A stretch of 8,821 nucleotides of DNA from JBDNIO01 sp041688215 (GTDB lineage Bacteria > Pseudomonadota > Gammaproteobacteria > Nevskiales > Salinisphaeraceae). This document shows, one piece after another, positions 1 to 7,800 of this stretch. The notes under the pieces are model-generated. The model saw nothing but the letters and a program-made list of their open reading frames with translations. It was not told the DNA's origin and did no database searches. The stretch is taken from positions 1 through 8,821 of the forward strand of contig JBDNIO010000143.1 in NCBI GenBank assembly GCA_041688215.1, read 5' to 3'. The stretch's first letter is position 1; each line of letters starts with the position of its first letter. The position numbers and the translations under genes were made by a program.

Positions 1-1
1 G

Positions 2-139
2 CTTCCGGTTGTTGAACAACCCAAAGCATGGCCGGATAATCGGTTTGGTGCATTCAAATCGTGGACACCTATAATTGCGGGTAACTTATTGATATGCATC
101 GTATTGAGTAGGTTTTTCGTTCTGCAAACCGGACACTAG
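2..139 (+). CDS. Possible C-terminal fragment of a membrane protein (cut by window start)
   Basis: One frame is open from the window edge for 45 codons to a TAG at 137-139. The translated tail contains WTPIIAGNLLICIVLSRFFV, a typical transmembrane helix, preceded by a basic and polar stretch (DNRFGAFKSW) and followed by a short polar end. The TAG overlaps a GTG of the next frame (TAGTG), but the MerR gene more probably starts further on, at 175. I do not recognise the family. A 45-codon open frame can occur by chance, so the case rests on the membrane-helix-like composition and on the absence of any other candidate in this stretch. The upstream sequence would settle it. Confidence 0.35.
   Translation, partial: LPVVEQPKAWPDNRFGAFKSWTPIIAGNLLICIVLSRFFVLQTGH
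12..40 (+). promoter_or_regulatory. Possible sigma-70 promoter for the MerR gene
   Basis: TTGAAC at 12-17 and GATAAT at 35-40 are separated by 17 bp, which is the ideal spacing for a housekeeping promoter. It would produce a leader of roughly 125 nt before the ATG at 175. The call is weak because the element lies inside the possible upstream open frame and short matches like this are common in AT-rich DNA. Confidence 0.25.
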
Positions 140-174
140 TGACAATAGTTGTAGATTCAAGTTCGGCTTTAACT

Positions 175-555
175 ATGCTTCTAAATATCGGAGAGACGGC
201 CAAGCGCTGCGGTTGTTCCGTGCAATCGCTGCGTCACTACCAAACTTTGGATTTACTGGAACCGAAGGCGTATAGCAGGGGCGGCCATCGCCTTTACGAT
301 GAAGCAGCCGTGCAACGCGCCGGCTTCATACGCGGAGCAAGACGCATGGAATTTAGCTTGGACACTATCGGAGAAATGCTGGCGATTGCAGACTTCCCGG
401 CAACCGAGTGCAGTGAAATCGACGCCTTGGCTCGCACGCAACTCGTCAAGGTCGAATCGCGGCTATTACAGGCCGCACTTAACGGGCTGATTGCTTCGTG
501 CTCAGGCGGCAAAGTAGCGCAATGCCGTATTATAGAAACATTGACGCACTCGTAA
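175..555 (+). CDS. MerR-family metal-responsive transcriptional regulator
   Basis: A 126-residue protein that should sense a metal ion and activate the promoter just behind it. Residues 4-70 form the winged-helix DNA-binding region of MerR proteins (NIGETAKRCGCSVQSLRHYQ, then a wing with GGHRLYDEAAV and the F-IRGARRMEFSLDTIGEML helix). A dimerisation helix follows (about 80-107), and then a C-terminal loop with C109, seven residues, and C117 followed by RIIETL. C79 sits where divalent-metal members (MerR, ZntR, CadR) have Cys and CueR has Ser, while the C109-x7-C117 spacing is that of CueR. The dimer helix seems about five residues shorter than usual (C79 to C109 is 30, against 35 in known members). 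The start at ATG 175 was preferred over GTG 139 because family members begin a few residues before the IGE motif. No clear Shine-Dalgarno is visible. Position beside a copper-type pump favours copper/silver, but the inducer is unproven. Confidence 0.9.
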   Translation: MLLNIGETAKRCGCSVQSLRHYQTLDLLEPKAYSRGGHRLYDEAAVQRAGFIRGARRMEFSLDTIGEMLAIADFPATECSEIDALARTQLVKVESRLLQAALNGLIASCSGGKVAQCRIIETLTHS

Positions 556-562
556 CCTAGAC

Positions 563-593
563 TTGACTCTGTACGCGGGTACGGATATATAGT
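563..593 (+). promoter_or_regulatory. MerR-type promoter/operator driving the efflux operon
   Basis: The -35 box TTGACT (563-568) and -10 box TATAGT (588-593) are separated by 19 bp, the over-long spacing that MerR-family activators correct by twisting DNA. The spacer holds an inverted repeat, CTCTGTAC (567-574) and GTACGGAT (579-586), around a 4-bp centre. The inner GTAC arms are perfect and two outer positions mismatch. The layout resembles the zntA, cadA and pbrA operators (TTGACTCT start). It lies 7 bp after the regulator's stop codon and points to the Cys-rich gene and the pump genes. Transcription should start near 600. An overlapping TATATA at 586-591 would give 17 bp spacing and could supply some basal activity. 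Confidence 0.82.
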
Positions 594-601
594 CCGTTCC
601 C

Positions 602-625
602 GCTTGCAATATTTTCGCTGCAAGC
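602..625 (+). repeat. 7-bp stem-loop at the predicted 5' end of the operon mRNA
   Basis: GCTTGCA (602-608) and TGCAAGC (619-625) are perfect inverted arms around a 10-nt AT-rich loop. Given the promoter at 563-593, this hairpin would lie within the first 25 nt of the transcript, where 5' stem-loops can protect mRNA from decay. No T-run follows, so it does not look like an attenuator. Confidence 0.45.
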
Positions 626-671
626 CGGTCTATTCATCTAGACAGACAGCAGGAAGACCACAGACGCCCGG

Positions 672-1040
672 ATGAGACTTTTACGCGCCATATTGATCGC
701 CATGCTGGCGATCTCAATACCGCTGCCGGCCACGGCTGCGGCGTTTGGCGCGCCTCCGTGCATGAAAATGGCAACGGAGGTAGAGGCTCCGGCTATAACT
801 ATAGATGCATCGGCAATATTGAACAGTACCCAAAACGATTCTTGTTGTTGCGACCAATGCGACGATTGCGCCACCTGTGACGCCCCTTGCGCTACCGGGG
901 CCACCGCCGCCACCCATGTCGAGCCACGAGCACTGAATAAGCTGACGATACCCACCCGCCGGTTCGCAGCCTTGCCTGCCAAGGCTTTGCCCGCCCATCC
1001 CGAAGACCCCGTCCGGCCACCGAGCGCGCTCCAAAGCTAA
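672..1040 (+). CDS. Small exported Cys-rich protein, likely periplasmic metal binder
   Basis: A 122-residue protein, the first gene behind the MerR-type promoter. Residues 1-23 are a clear signal peptide (RLLR, then the hydrophobic core AILIAMLAISI, and an A-rich end with cleavage near A22-A24). The mature part has eight cysteines: C30 alone, next to MKM, and a cluster CCCDQCDDCATCDAPC at 58-73 mixed with five acidic residues. The C-terminus is proline-rich (HPEDPVRPPSALQS). Such a cluster suggests thiolate binding of soft metals or a redox role in the periplasm. I do not recognise a named family; small Cys/Met-rich secreted proteins are common ahead of copper-efflux genes. The purine-rich AGGAAG at 651-656 is rather far (15 nt) from the ATG. 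The next gene starts 54 nt after the stop, so co-transcription is likely. Confidence 0.8.
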   Translation: MRLLRAILIAMLAISIPLPATAAAFGAPPCMKMATEVEAPAITIDASAILNSTQNDSCCCDQCDDCATCDAPCATGATAATHVEPRALNKLTIPTRRFAALPAKALPAHPEDPVRPPSALQS

Positions 1041-1049
1041 TCGTTTTGC

Positions 1050-1069
1050 GTCGATGCATCCGCATCGAC
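1050..1069 (+). repeat. Perfect 8-bp stem-loop between Cys-rich gene and outer-membrane gene
   Basis: GTCGATGC (1050-1057) and GCATCGAC (1062-1069) are perfect inverted arms with an ATCC loop. The hairpin starts 10 nt after the stop of the Cys-rich gene and ends 25 nt before the next ATG. No T-run follows, so it is not a standard terminator. It could mark an mRNA processing or stability site that sets different amounts of the first protein and the pump. Confidence 0.55.
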
Positions 1070-1094
1070 ACCTTAACCGCTTTGGAGACCGGTC

Positions 1095-2450
1095 ATGTTG
1101 CATGACACTTGTAGGCAGCAGCCCGTTGCACACTCATCAATAATCGAACGTCGGCCGTGGGCCGCAGCGCACTTTTTCGGCTTGGTCATTGTTGCTCTGG
1201 CCAGCCCGACAAGTGTCGCGCTGGCTGAACCTGCGGCTAAACCCGCGCCGCCAGAAGCCCTGGTCGCACAAGTGCTTGAACGTAACGCCGGGCTGGCCGC
1301 GTTACGCTCGGCCGTAGACGCCGCCGAGGCCCGCATATTGCCCGCCGGCGCCCTACCCGACCCTAAATTCCTGGGCGCGGTCGCGCCGCGGACCATCGAT
1401 GGCTTTACCACCCCGTCCGGTCAGGAACGCGGGGTGAGCGGGATATTGGCGCTTAGCCAGGAACTACCCTGGCCCGGCACCTTAGGCTTGCGTGAAAACG
1501 TAGCGCACTATCAAGCCGAAGCGGCAGAGGACGACGTTATGGCGTTGCGCCTGCGTTTAGAGGCCGCCACCCTGGCTGGCTACGCGCAATGGGCTTATGT
1601 GCATGAAGCGCTGGAAATTAATGCCACGAATCAAGAGTTAACCGACGAGCTACGGCGCGTGGCAGAAAATCGTTATGCCGCCGGCATTGCCCAGCAACAG
1701 GACGTGCTGCAAGCCGAAGTCCAGTTACAACGCCTGAAAGAACAGGCGCTGGAGTTCAAACGCCGCAAGGCCGATGTGCGCGCACGCACTAATGCGTTGT
1801 TAAATCGCGACGCAAACCAACCGCTACCGCCGCCCGTTACCTTGCCCTGGCCCAGCAACCTGCCCACCTACACCGCATTACGCGATTTAGCTCTGGCACG
1901 CCATCCGGAATTAGCGCAGATCGATAAACGCCTGGCCGCGAATCACGAGCGCGAGGCACTAGCGGAGAAAGGCTTTTATCCTAACCTGCAATTCGAAGTG
2001 CGCAATAACGACTTCCGCCCCGCCAGCCAGACCCAATTGCAGGTCGGCGTAAGCCTGAGCTTGCCGTTGAGCCGCGATAAATACCGCGCCGAACTGGACG
2101 CCGCCAAGGCCGATAGCTCGCGTTTGCGCTACGAGTTGGATGACCGCCGCGCGCAACTGCTGGGCGAACTGGAATCCGCCCGCGCCTCGGCTGAATCTGC
2201 AAGTAAAACCATCGAACTCTACCGCGATGAACTCATCCCACGCACGCGGGAGAACCTGAGCGCCGCGCGTTCGGCTTACGGCTCTGGCGGCGGTTCTTTT
2301 CTGGACGTAATCACCGCCGAGGAACAGAAGCTAAACGCAGAATTAAATCTTGAGAAAGCGCGGGCGAATTACTTCACCGCCTGCGCTGAACTCACACGCT
2401 GGGCGGGAGGCACGCTGCCACCTGCCGAACCTGCCCCTGTATCTGAATAA
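1095..2450 (+). CDS. cusC: TolC-like outer-membrane channel of a heavy-metal RND efflux system (CusC/CzcC type)
   Basis: A 451-residue outer-membrane factor that should form the trimeric exit duct for metal pumped by the RND protein encoded downstream. The start at ATG 1095 is supported by TGGAGA (1082-1087) upstream. The N-terminus is long and polar (about 25 residues) before a hydrophobic stretch (FFGLVIVALASPTSVALA) with a likely cleavage at ALA-EP, residue 44. There is no lipobox Cys, unlike E. coli CusC. The mature protein shows the two long helical repeats of the OEP family: a first with LRSAVDAAEARILPAGALPDP (62-82), and a second starting near LRDLALARHPELAQIDKRLA (about 260) and ending with YGSGGGSFLDVITAEEQKLNAELNLEKARANYF, the usual C-terminal hairpin. 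Length is normal for the family. The gene ends 17 nt before the proposed start of the adaptor, so the genes form one operon. Confidence 0.93.
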   Translation: MLHDTCRQQPVAHSSIIERRPWAAAHFFGLVIVALASPTSVALAEPAAKPAPPEALVAQVLERNAGLAALRSAVDAAEARILPAGALPDPKFLGAVAPRTIDGFTTPSGQERGVSGILALSQELPWPGTLGLRENVAHYQAEAAEDDVMALRLRLEAATLAGYAQWAYVHEALEINATNQELTDELRRVAENRYAAGIAQQQDVLQAEVQLQRLKEQALEFKRRKADVRARTNALLNRDANQPLPPPVTLPWPSNLPTYTALRDLALARHPELAQIDKRLAANHEREALAEKGFYPNLQFEVRNNDFRPASQTQLQVGVSLSLPLSRDKYRAELDAAKADSSRLRYELDDRRAQLLGELESARASAESASKTIELYRDELIPRTRENLSAARSAYGSGGGSFLDVITAEEQKLNAELNLEKARANYFTACAELTRWAGGTLPPAEPAPVSE

Positions 2451-2467
2451 GTACTCCGAGACCCACC

Positions 2468-4867
2468 ATAAAAAATCGAAACTCTCTGTTATTCATCGCG
2501 CTGCCGGTAATCCTTGTATTCGGCGCTATCGGCTTTTTCGGGTATGGCTATTTCGCTAGCCCCGGTATGTCTGATATGAAACTGACCGACGCCACCACCT
2601 ATAAATCCGGACCGTTCCGGGTCACGGTGGCGATTAACCCGACCGCCCCCGAGGTGGGCAAAAACCAATTCACCGTTAAGGTCGCCGACAGCAGCCGCAA
2701 TCCGGTAACCGGCGCCAGCATCAAGGCGTTTGGGGAAATGGCGGCCATGGCGACGATGGCCGCCATGCGCGCGCCTGCCGATCTGGAAGAGGTCGAGCCC
2801 GGCCTCTACGCCGGCCCGCTGAAACTGGAGATGCGCGGTGAATGGCCGCTGAGTCTGTACATCAAAAAAGAAGGCGTTGGCGAAACCCGGCTGGGCTTCG
2901 ACATGGCCACCGGCCGTGAAGGTTTGAGTATTTCTTCCGGGGGGGCCCCAATCGCCAACGCGATGGGCGCCGGCGTGGATAAGAAGGACGGTATGACCAA
3001 AGGCGACGACAAAATGTCGACCGGAAAATCCCCGGAAAAAAATGAACAAGGCTATTACACCGTAGGCAAGTACCAGATAAAGGTCGAGGTTCTGGGCGGC
3101 GGCAGCATGATGTCCGACCCGACCATGACCGGTGGCGATTCGATGATGCAGAAAGACGGAATGACCAAAAGCAAAACTATGGGCGACGGCATGGCGATGC
3201 AAGACGGCATGTCTGAACAAAGCAAGCGTATGGGTAAAGACTCGATGGCCATGAGCGGCAGTGACGCCATGGATGGCGAAAAAGGTATGGGTTCCGAGAA
3301 AAAGCCGGCTATGAAAAAAGGCATAGCCATGATGTCCGGCCCGAATCGTCTGCAAGTGAGCGTGCAGGATTTGGACGGCAACCCTGTTAACGGCGCCACG
3401 GTACGCGTGGCCGCGCAACGCGATTCCGCCATGGGCAAGATGGACGATTCGATGATGGACGACAAAACCATGGGCAAGCGCGATGGGATGATGGCCGAGC
3501 AAGACATGTCCGGTGGTGATGCCATGATGCAGGACGGTGGCAACATGCAGGACGATAACGCCGGCATGCCGCCCAAGCGCAATTCCGCGATCGTGCAATT
3601 CGAGCCAGCCGGGGACGGCGTCTATCGCGGGGCACTCAAGCTGCCATCCGAGGGCGACTACGCATTGGCGGTGGACGTTTCGACCGAAACCAAGGGCCAC
3701 GGCGACTTAGTGCTGGCCTTCACCACTGGCGAGTATGGCCTGCGCGCCGCCACTGCCACCCCGGAAGGCATCGCTTACTACACCTGCTCCATGCATACCT
3801 CCGTGCGTGAGTCCGGGCCTGGCCAGTGCCCGATTTGCAGCATGGACCTGGTGCCGGTAACCAACGAACAAGTGCAATCCGGCGTAATCACTATTGATGC
3901 GCGGCGCCGCCAATTGATTGGCGTGGAAACCGGCACGGCTATTATGAAAGACTTGACCAAAAGCATCCGCGCGGTCGGCAAAATCGATTACGACGAGCGC
4001 CAGATCAGCAATGTCAGCTTGAAATTCGATGCCTGGATTGGCGACCTCAAGGCCGACTACGTGGGCACCAAAGTTGAACGCGGACAGGTGCTGTTCACCG
4101 TGTACAGCCCGGAATTGCTGTCCGCCCAACAGGAATATCTTGAATCCCGCCAGCGTCTGGCCAGCCGCGGCCCTGACGACAGCCTGGTACAGGCGGCGCG
4201 CAAGCGGCTGATGCTGTGGGACGTCTCCGCTGCACAAGTACGTGCATTGGAGCGCCGCGGCCAACCGATTGAGTATCTGCCGATCTTCGCGCCCAACAGC
4301 GGCACGGTGGTCGAAAAAATGATTGTCGAGGGCAGTCATATGAAAACCGGCGACATGCTACTGCGTATCGCCGATCTATCCACCGTGTGGGTGGACGCCG
4401 AAGTTTACGAAGCCGATCTACCGCTGATTGAAGAAGGTATGGCAGCCACAGTGACCCTGCCCTATGTAAGCGGCGACCCGATCCAGGCCACGGTCGATTA
4501 CATCTACCCTTACCTGAACCCTGAAACCCGCACGGCGCGCATCCGGCTGGTGCTGGACAACGCCGAAGGCGCACTTAAACCCGATATGTACGCCGAGGTC
4601 CATCTGCAATCCGATCTGGGCAGACGCCTGGTGGTACCCGAAGACGCGGTATTGGTCGCCGGCGAATCCCGCGTCGTGTTCAAGGATATGAGTGACGGCG
4701 GCGAAGACGAAGGCAAATTGAAGCCCGTGCGGGTGAAGACCGGGCAAAGTGTCGACGGCTGGGTCGAGATTACGCAGGGCCTGAACGCCGGTGACAAGGT
4801 CATTACCTCCGGCAATTTCCTTATTGCCGCCGAAGCCAAACTCAAGACGGGGATAAATCAATGGTAG
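2468..4867 (+). CDS. cusB: RND periplasmic adaptor (CusB type) with tandem FixH/YtkA-like domains, Met-rich inserts and heavy-metal-binding domain
   Basis: The membrane-fusion protein linking pump and outer-membrane channel. The first canonical start is ATG 2567 (766 residues), but the frame upstream encodes KNRNSLLFIALPVILVFG and more hydrophobic residues, an obvious signal/anchor, so the gene should begin at ATA 2468 (799 residues, 17 nt after the previous stop). Counting from M at 2567: residues 5-122 form a FixH/YtkA-like beta domain, and 163-395 a second copy broken by two Met/Asp/Gly-rich insertions (about 177-258 and 286-338). Residues 403-431 form a heavy-metal-binding domain (YYTCSMH, then CPICSMDLVPV). 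Residues 440-766 are the adaptor proper (VRAVGKIDYDE-like start, lipoyl half PNSGTVVEKMIVEGSHMKTGD, beta-barrel RTARIRLVLDN, C-terminal GDKVITSGNFLIAAEAKLKTG). E. coli CusB is about half this length. The gene overlaps the pump gene by 7 bp. Role in Cu(I)/Ag(I) capture and transfer is inferred. Confidence 0.92.
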   Translation: MKNRNSLLFIALPVILVFGAIGFFGYGYFASPGMSDMKLTDATTYKSGPFRVTVAINPTAPEVGKNQFTVKVADSSRNPVTGASIKAFGEMAAMATMAAMRAPADLEEVEPGLYAGPLKLEMRGEWPLSLYIKKEGVGETRLGFDMATGREGLSISSGGAPIANAMGAGVDKKDGMTKGDDKMSTGKSPEKNEQGYYTVGKYQIKVEVLGGGSMMSDPTMTGGDSMMQKDGMTKSKTMGDGMAMQDGMSEQSKRMGKDSMAMSGSDAMDGEKGMGSEKKPAMKKGIAMMSGPNRLQVSVQDLDGNPVNGATVRVAAQRDSAMGKMDDSMMDDKTMGKRDGMMAEQDMSGGDAMMQDGGNMQDDNAGMPPKRNSAIVQFEPAGDGVYRGALKLPSEGDYALAVDVSTETKGHGDLVLAFTTGEYGLRAATATPEGIAYYTCSMHTSVRESGPGQCPICSMDLVPVTNEQVQSGVITIDARRRQLIGVETGTAIMKDLTKSIRAVGKIDYDERQISNVSLKFDAWIGDLKADYVGTKVERGQVLFTVYSPELLSAQQEYLESRQRLASRGPDDSLVQAARKRLMLWDVSAAQVRALERRGQPIEYLPIFAPNSGTVVEKMIVEGSHMKTGDMLLRIADLSTVWVDAEVYEADLPLIEEGMAATVTLPYVSGDPIQATVDYIYPYLNPETRTARIRLVLDNAEGALKPDMYAEVHLQSDLGRRLVVPEDAVLVAGESRVVFKDMSDGGEDEGKLKPVRVKTGQSVDGWVEITQGLNAGDKVITSGNFLIAAEAKLKTGINQW
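3095..3580 (+). repeat. Met-rich low-complexity coding region inside the adaptor gene
   Basis: Two segments of the adaptor gene (codons about 177-258 and 286-338 from ATG 2567) are dominated by ATG, GAC/GAT and GGC/GGT codons. About 30 methionines fall between residues 181 and 334. Similar units recur: MTGGDSMMQKDG (187-198) and MSGGDAMMQDGG (314-325). KDGMTK also occurs twice, at 140-145 just before this region and at 196-201. The pattern suggests growth by internal duplication. Met clusters of this kind bind Cu(I) and Ag(I) in other periplasmic proteins. Confidence 0.75.
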
Positions 4868-7800
4868 AGCCAAAGGTAGATAAAGTACCCACCCCTGTGG
4901 CTGAACACGACCACGGAGATTACAGACGCGGCGCACTGGCCGGCCTAATTGCGTACTGCGCCAAAAACTGGCTGCTCACGCTGATGCTGGTAGCGGCCGC
5001 CACATTCTGGGGCTATCGCTCGCTGATCAACGCGCCGCTGGACGCGATTCCCGATCTGTCCGACGTGCAGGTGATTATCCTTACCGACTGGCCGGGGCGT
5101 AGCCCCGATCTGGTCGAGGATCAGATTACCTACCCGCTGACCACCACGCTGCTGGCGGCGCCCAAGGTAAAATTCGTACGCGGCCAGAGTTTCCTGGGCC
5201 TGTCGTTCGTCTATGTGATTTTTGAAGACGGTACCGATATTTACTGGGCGCGCTCACGGGTGCTGGAATATCTGAACTCGGCCACCAAGGACTTGCCCGA
5301 AGGCGTCAATCCAACCCTGGGGCCGGACGCCACCGGCGTAGGCTGGGTATTCCAATATTCACTGATCGACAAGACCGGGCAAAACAGCCTGGCCGATTTG
5401 CGCAGTATTCAGGACTTTAATCTGCGTTATGCATTGGAATCGGTGGACGGCGTTGCCGAAGTTGCTTCCGTCGGCGGCTATGAAAAGGAATACCAGGTTA
5501 ATGTCGACCCCGACAAACTGGCCTCGTACGACATCCCGCTGCAAAAGGTCATCGAATCGGTACGCCGGTCGAATAACGATGTCGGCGGCCGGGTACTGGA
5601 AATCTCCGGACACGAGCAGTTCATCCGCGGCCGCGGCTATGTGGACTCCACCGAGGACTTGGAAAAGGTGGTCCTCGGCGTTAACGACAACGGCGTGCCG
5701 ATCCGGGTTTCCGACGTCGCCAACGTCAGCCTCGGGCCTGCGTTGCAGCGCGGCGCGGCCGAACTCAACGGCGAAGGCCTGGCCGTAGGCGGCATTGTCG
5801 TGATGCGCTACGGCGAAAACGCGCTGGACGTGATCGAGCGTGTGAAGCAGCGCCTGGAAGAAGCCAAATCCAGCCTGCCCGATGGTGTAGAGGTCGTGAC
5901 CGTTTATGACCGTTCCAGCCTAATCGAGCGCGCCATCGAAACCTTGCAGCGCACACTCGGCGAGGAAATGCTGATTGTGTCGCTGGTGATCATCGTCTTC
6001 CTGCTCCACATTCGCTCCGCACTGGTAGCGATCATTACGCTCCCGATCGCCATTTTGTTGGCGTTTATTCCGATGTATTATCAGGGGCTAACCGCCAACA
6101 TCATGTCGCTGGGCGGCATTGCTGTGGCCATAGGCGCGATGGTGGATGCAGCGATTGCGATTGTGGAAAATATTCACCGGCGGCTTACCTTGCGCGGCGA
6201 ACAGGACGGCGAGTCGCCCACTGGCGAAACACGTACCGCCGTTATTATTGATGCCATGCAGGAAGTTGGACCATCCATTTTCTTTGCCTTGTTGATTATC
6301 GCCGTGTCCTTCCTGCCAGTCTTCGCGCTGGAAGGCAGCGAGGGCAAGTTGTTCAAGCCGCTGGCCTTTACCAAGACCTATTCGATGTTCTTCGCGGCTT
6401 TGTTGTCGGTAACGTTAATTCCGGCGCTGGCGGTGCTTGTAATAAGGGGCAAGATCCGCGGCGACAAAAGCTGGCTGAATCGCGGCTTGATCGCCGGCTA
6501 CGCACCGGTAGTGCGCTTCGTGGTGCACTTTCGCTGGGCCGTAATCGGAGTTGCAGCGTTCGCGCTGGTGTCGGTCATCATTCCCTATCGCGGGCTGGGC
6601 AGCGAGTTCATGCCGCCGTTAAACGAAGGCAGCATTCTGTACATGCCCACCGCCCTGCCCGGCATGTCGATTTCCGAGGCGCAGCAAACGCTGCAAACCA
6701 TGGATCGTGAGTTGATGAAGTTCCCGGAAGTCGAGCGCGTGTTCGGCAAGGTCGGGCGTTCTACCAGCGCGACCGATCCCGCGCCGCTGTCCATGATCGA
6801 AACCAACATCACGCTCAAGCCTAAAAGCGAATGGCGTGAGGGCATGACCTGGGACAAGCTGATCGCCGAGATGGACGAAAAAATGCGTTTCCCCGGCATG
6901 CCCAATATCTGGTGGATGCCGATTCAAACGCGTACCCAGATGTTGGCGACCGGTATTCGTTCGTCACTGGGCATCAAGGTGTTCGGACCCGACCTGGGTG
7001 TAATCGAAAGCACCGCGGTCGATATTGAAGAGGCCCTGCAAGCCGACTCACGCACCGCGCCCTACACCCGCAGCGCCTTCGCCGAGCGCACCACCGGCGG
7101 TTACTTTCTGGACTTCGACATCAACCGCGAAGCCGCCGCCCGCTTCGGTTTGAACGTGGGCGATGTGCAGGACGTGATCGTCGCCGCCATCGGCGGCAAA
7201 GCCGTGTCGCAAACCGTGGAAGGCCGCGAGCGCTACGACATCCTGGTGCGCTATAACCGCGATTATCGTGACAGCCTGGAAGCGCTGAAACGCACCTTCG
7301 TCACCAGCGCGAATGGCGCGCAAATTCCAATCACTCAGGTCGCCGACCTGAATTTCCGCACCGGCCCGCCGATGATCCGCAATGAAGACGGCCAACTCGT
7401 CGGTTTCGTGTTTGTCGATGTCGGCGATGGGCTGGGTATTCCGGATTATGTGGCACGCGCTAAGCAAGTAGTCGCCGAAACGGTCGATGTCCCGGATGGC
7501 TACCGCGTCGCCTGGGCCGGGCAGTTTGAAAGCTATGAGCGTGCCAGGGCCCGCCTGGAAATCCTGGTGCCGCTGACTGTGCTGCTGATCTTTTTCATGC
7601 TGTACTTCCATCGCAAATCCCTGGTGGAAACTGCAGTGGTCATGCTCGCGCTGCCGTTCTCGCTAATCGGAAGCATCTGGCTGCTGTGGTTCCTGGAATA
7701 CAAGCTGTCAGTTGCGGTCGCCGTTGGCATGATCGCAGTCACCGGCCTGGCGGTGGAGCTTGGCCTGCTGATGATGCTGTATCTCGACATCGCCTGGCGG

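Noticed and set aside
139..174. GTG 139 as start of the MerR gene
   Set aside because: It would add 12 residues before the conserved N-terminus of MerR proteins; ATG 175 fits the family. The GTG only happens to overlap the upstream TAG.
586..591. TATATA as the main -10 box with 17-bp spacing
   Set aside because: The operator dyad and the regulator next door fit the 19-bp arrangement with TATAGT far better; the 17-bp option may only give basal activity.
2489..3700. 403-codon - strand frame, very His-rich
   Set aside because: It is the antisense of the Met-rich adaptor gene (ATG read backwards gives CAT, His). Long antisense frames are expected in GC-rich coding DNA.
7048..7611. 187-codon - strand frame inside the pump gene
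   Set aside because: It is a shadow of the pump reading frame; no ribosome site or family motif.
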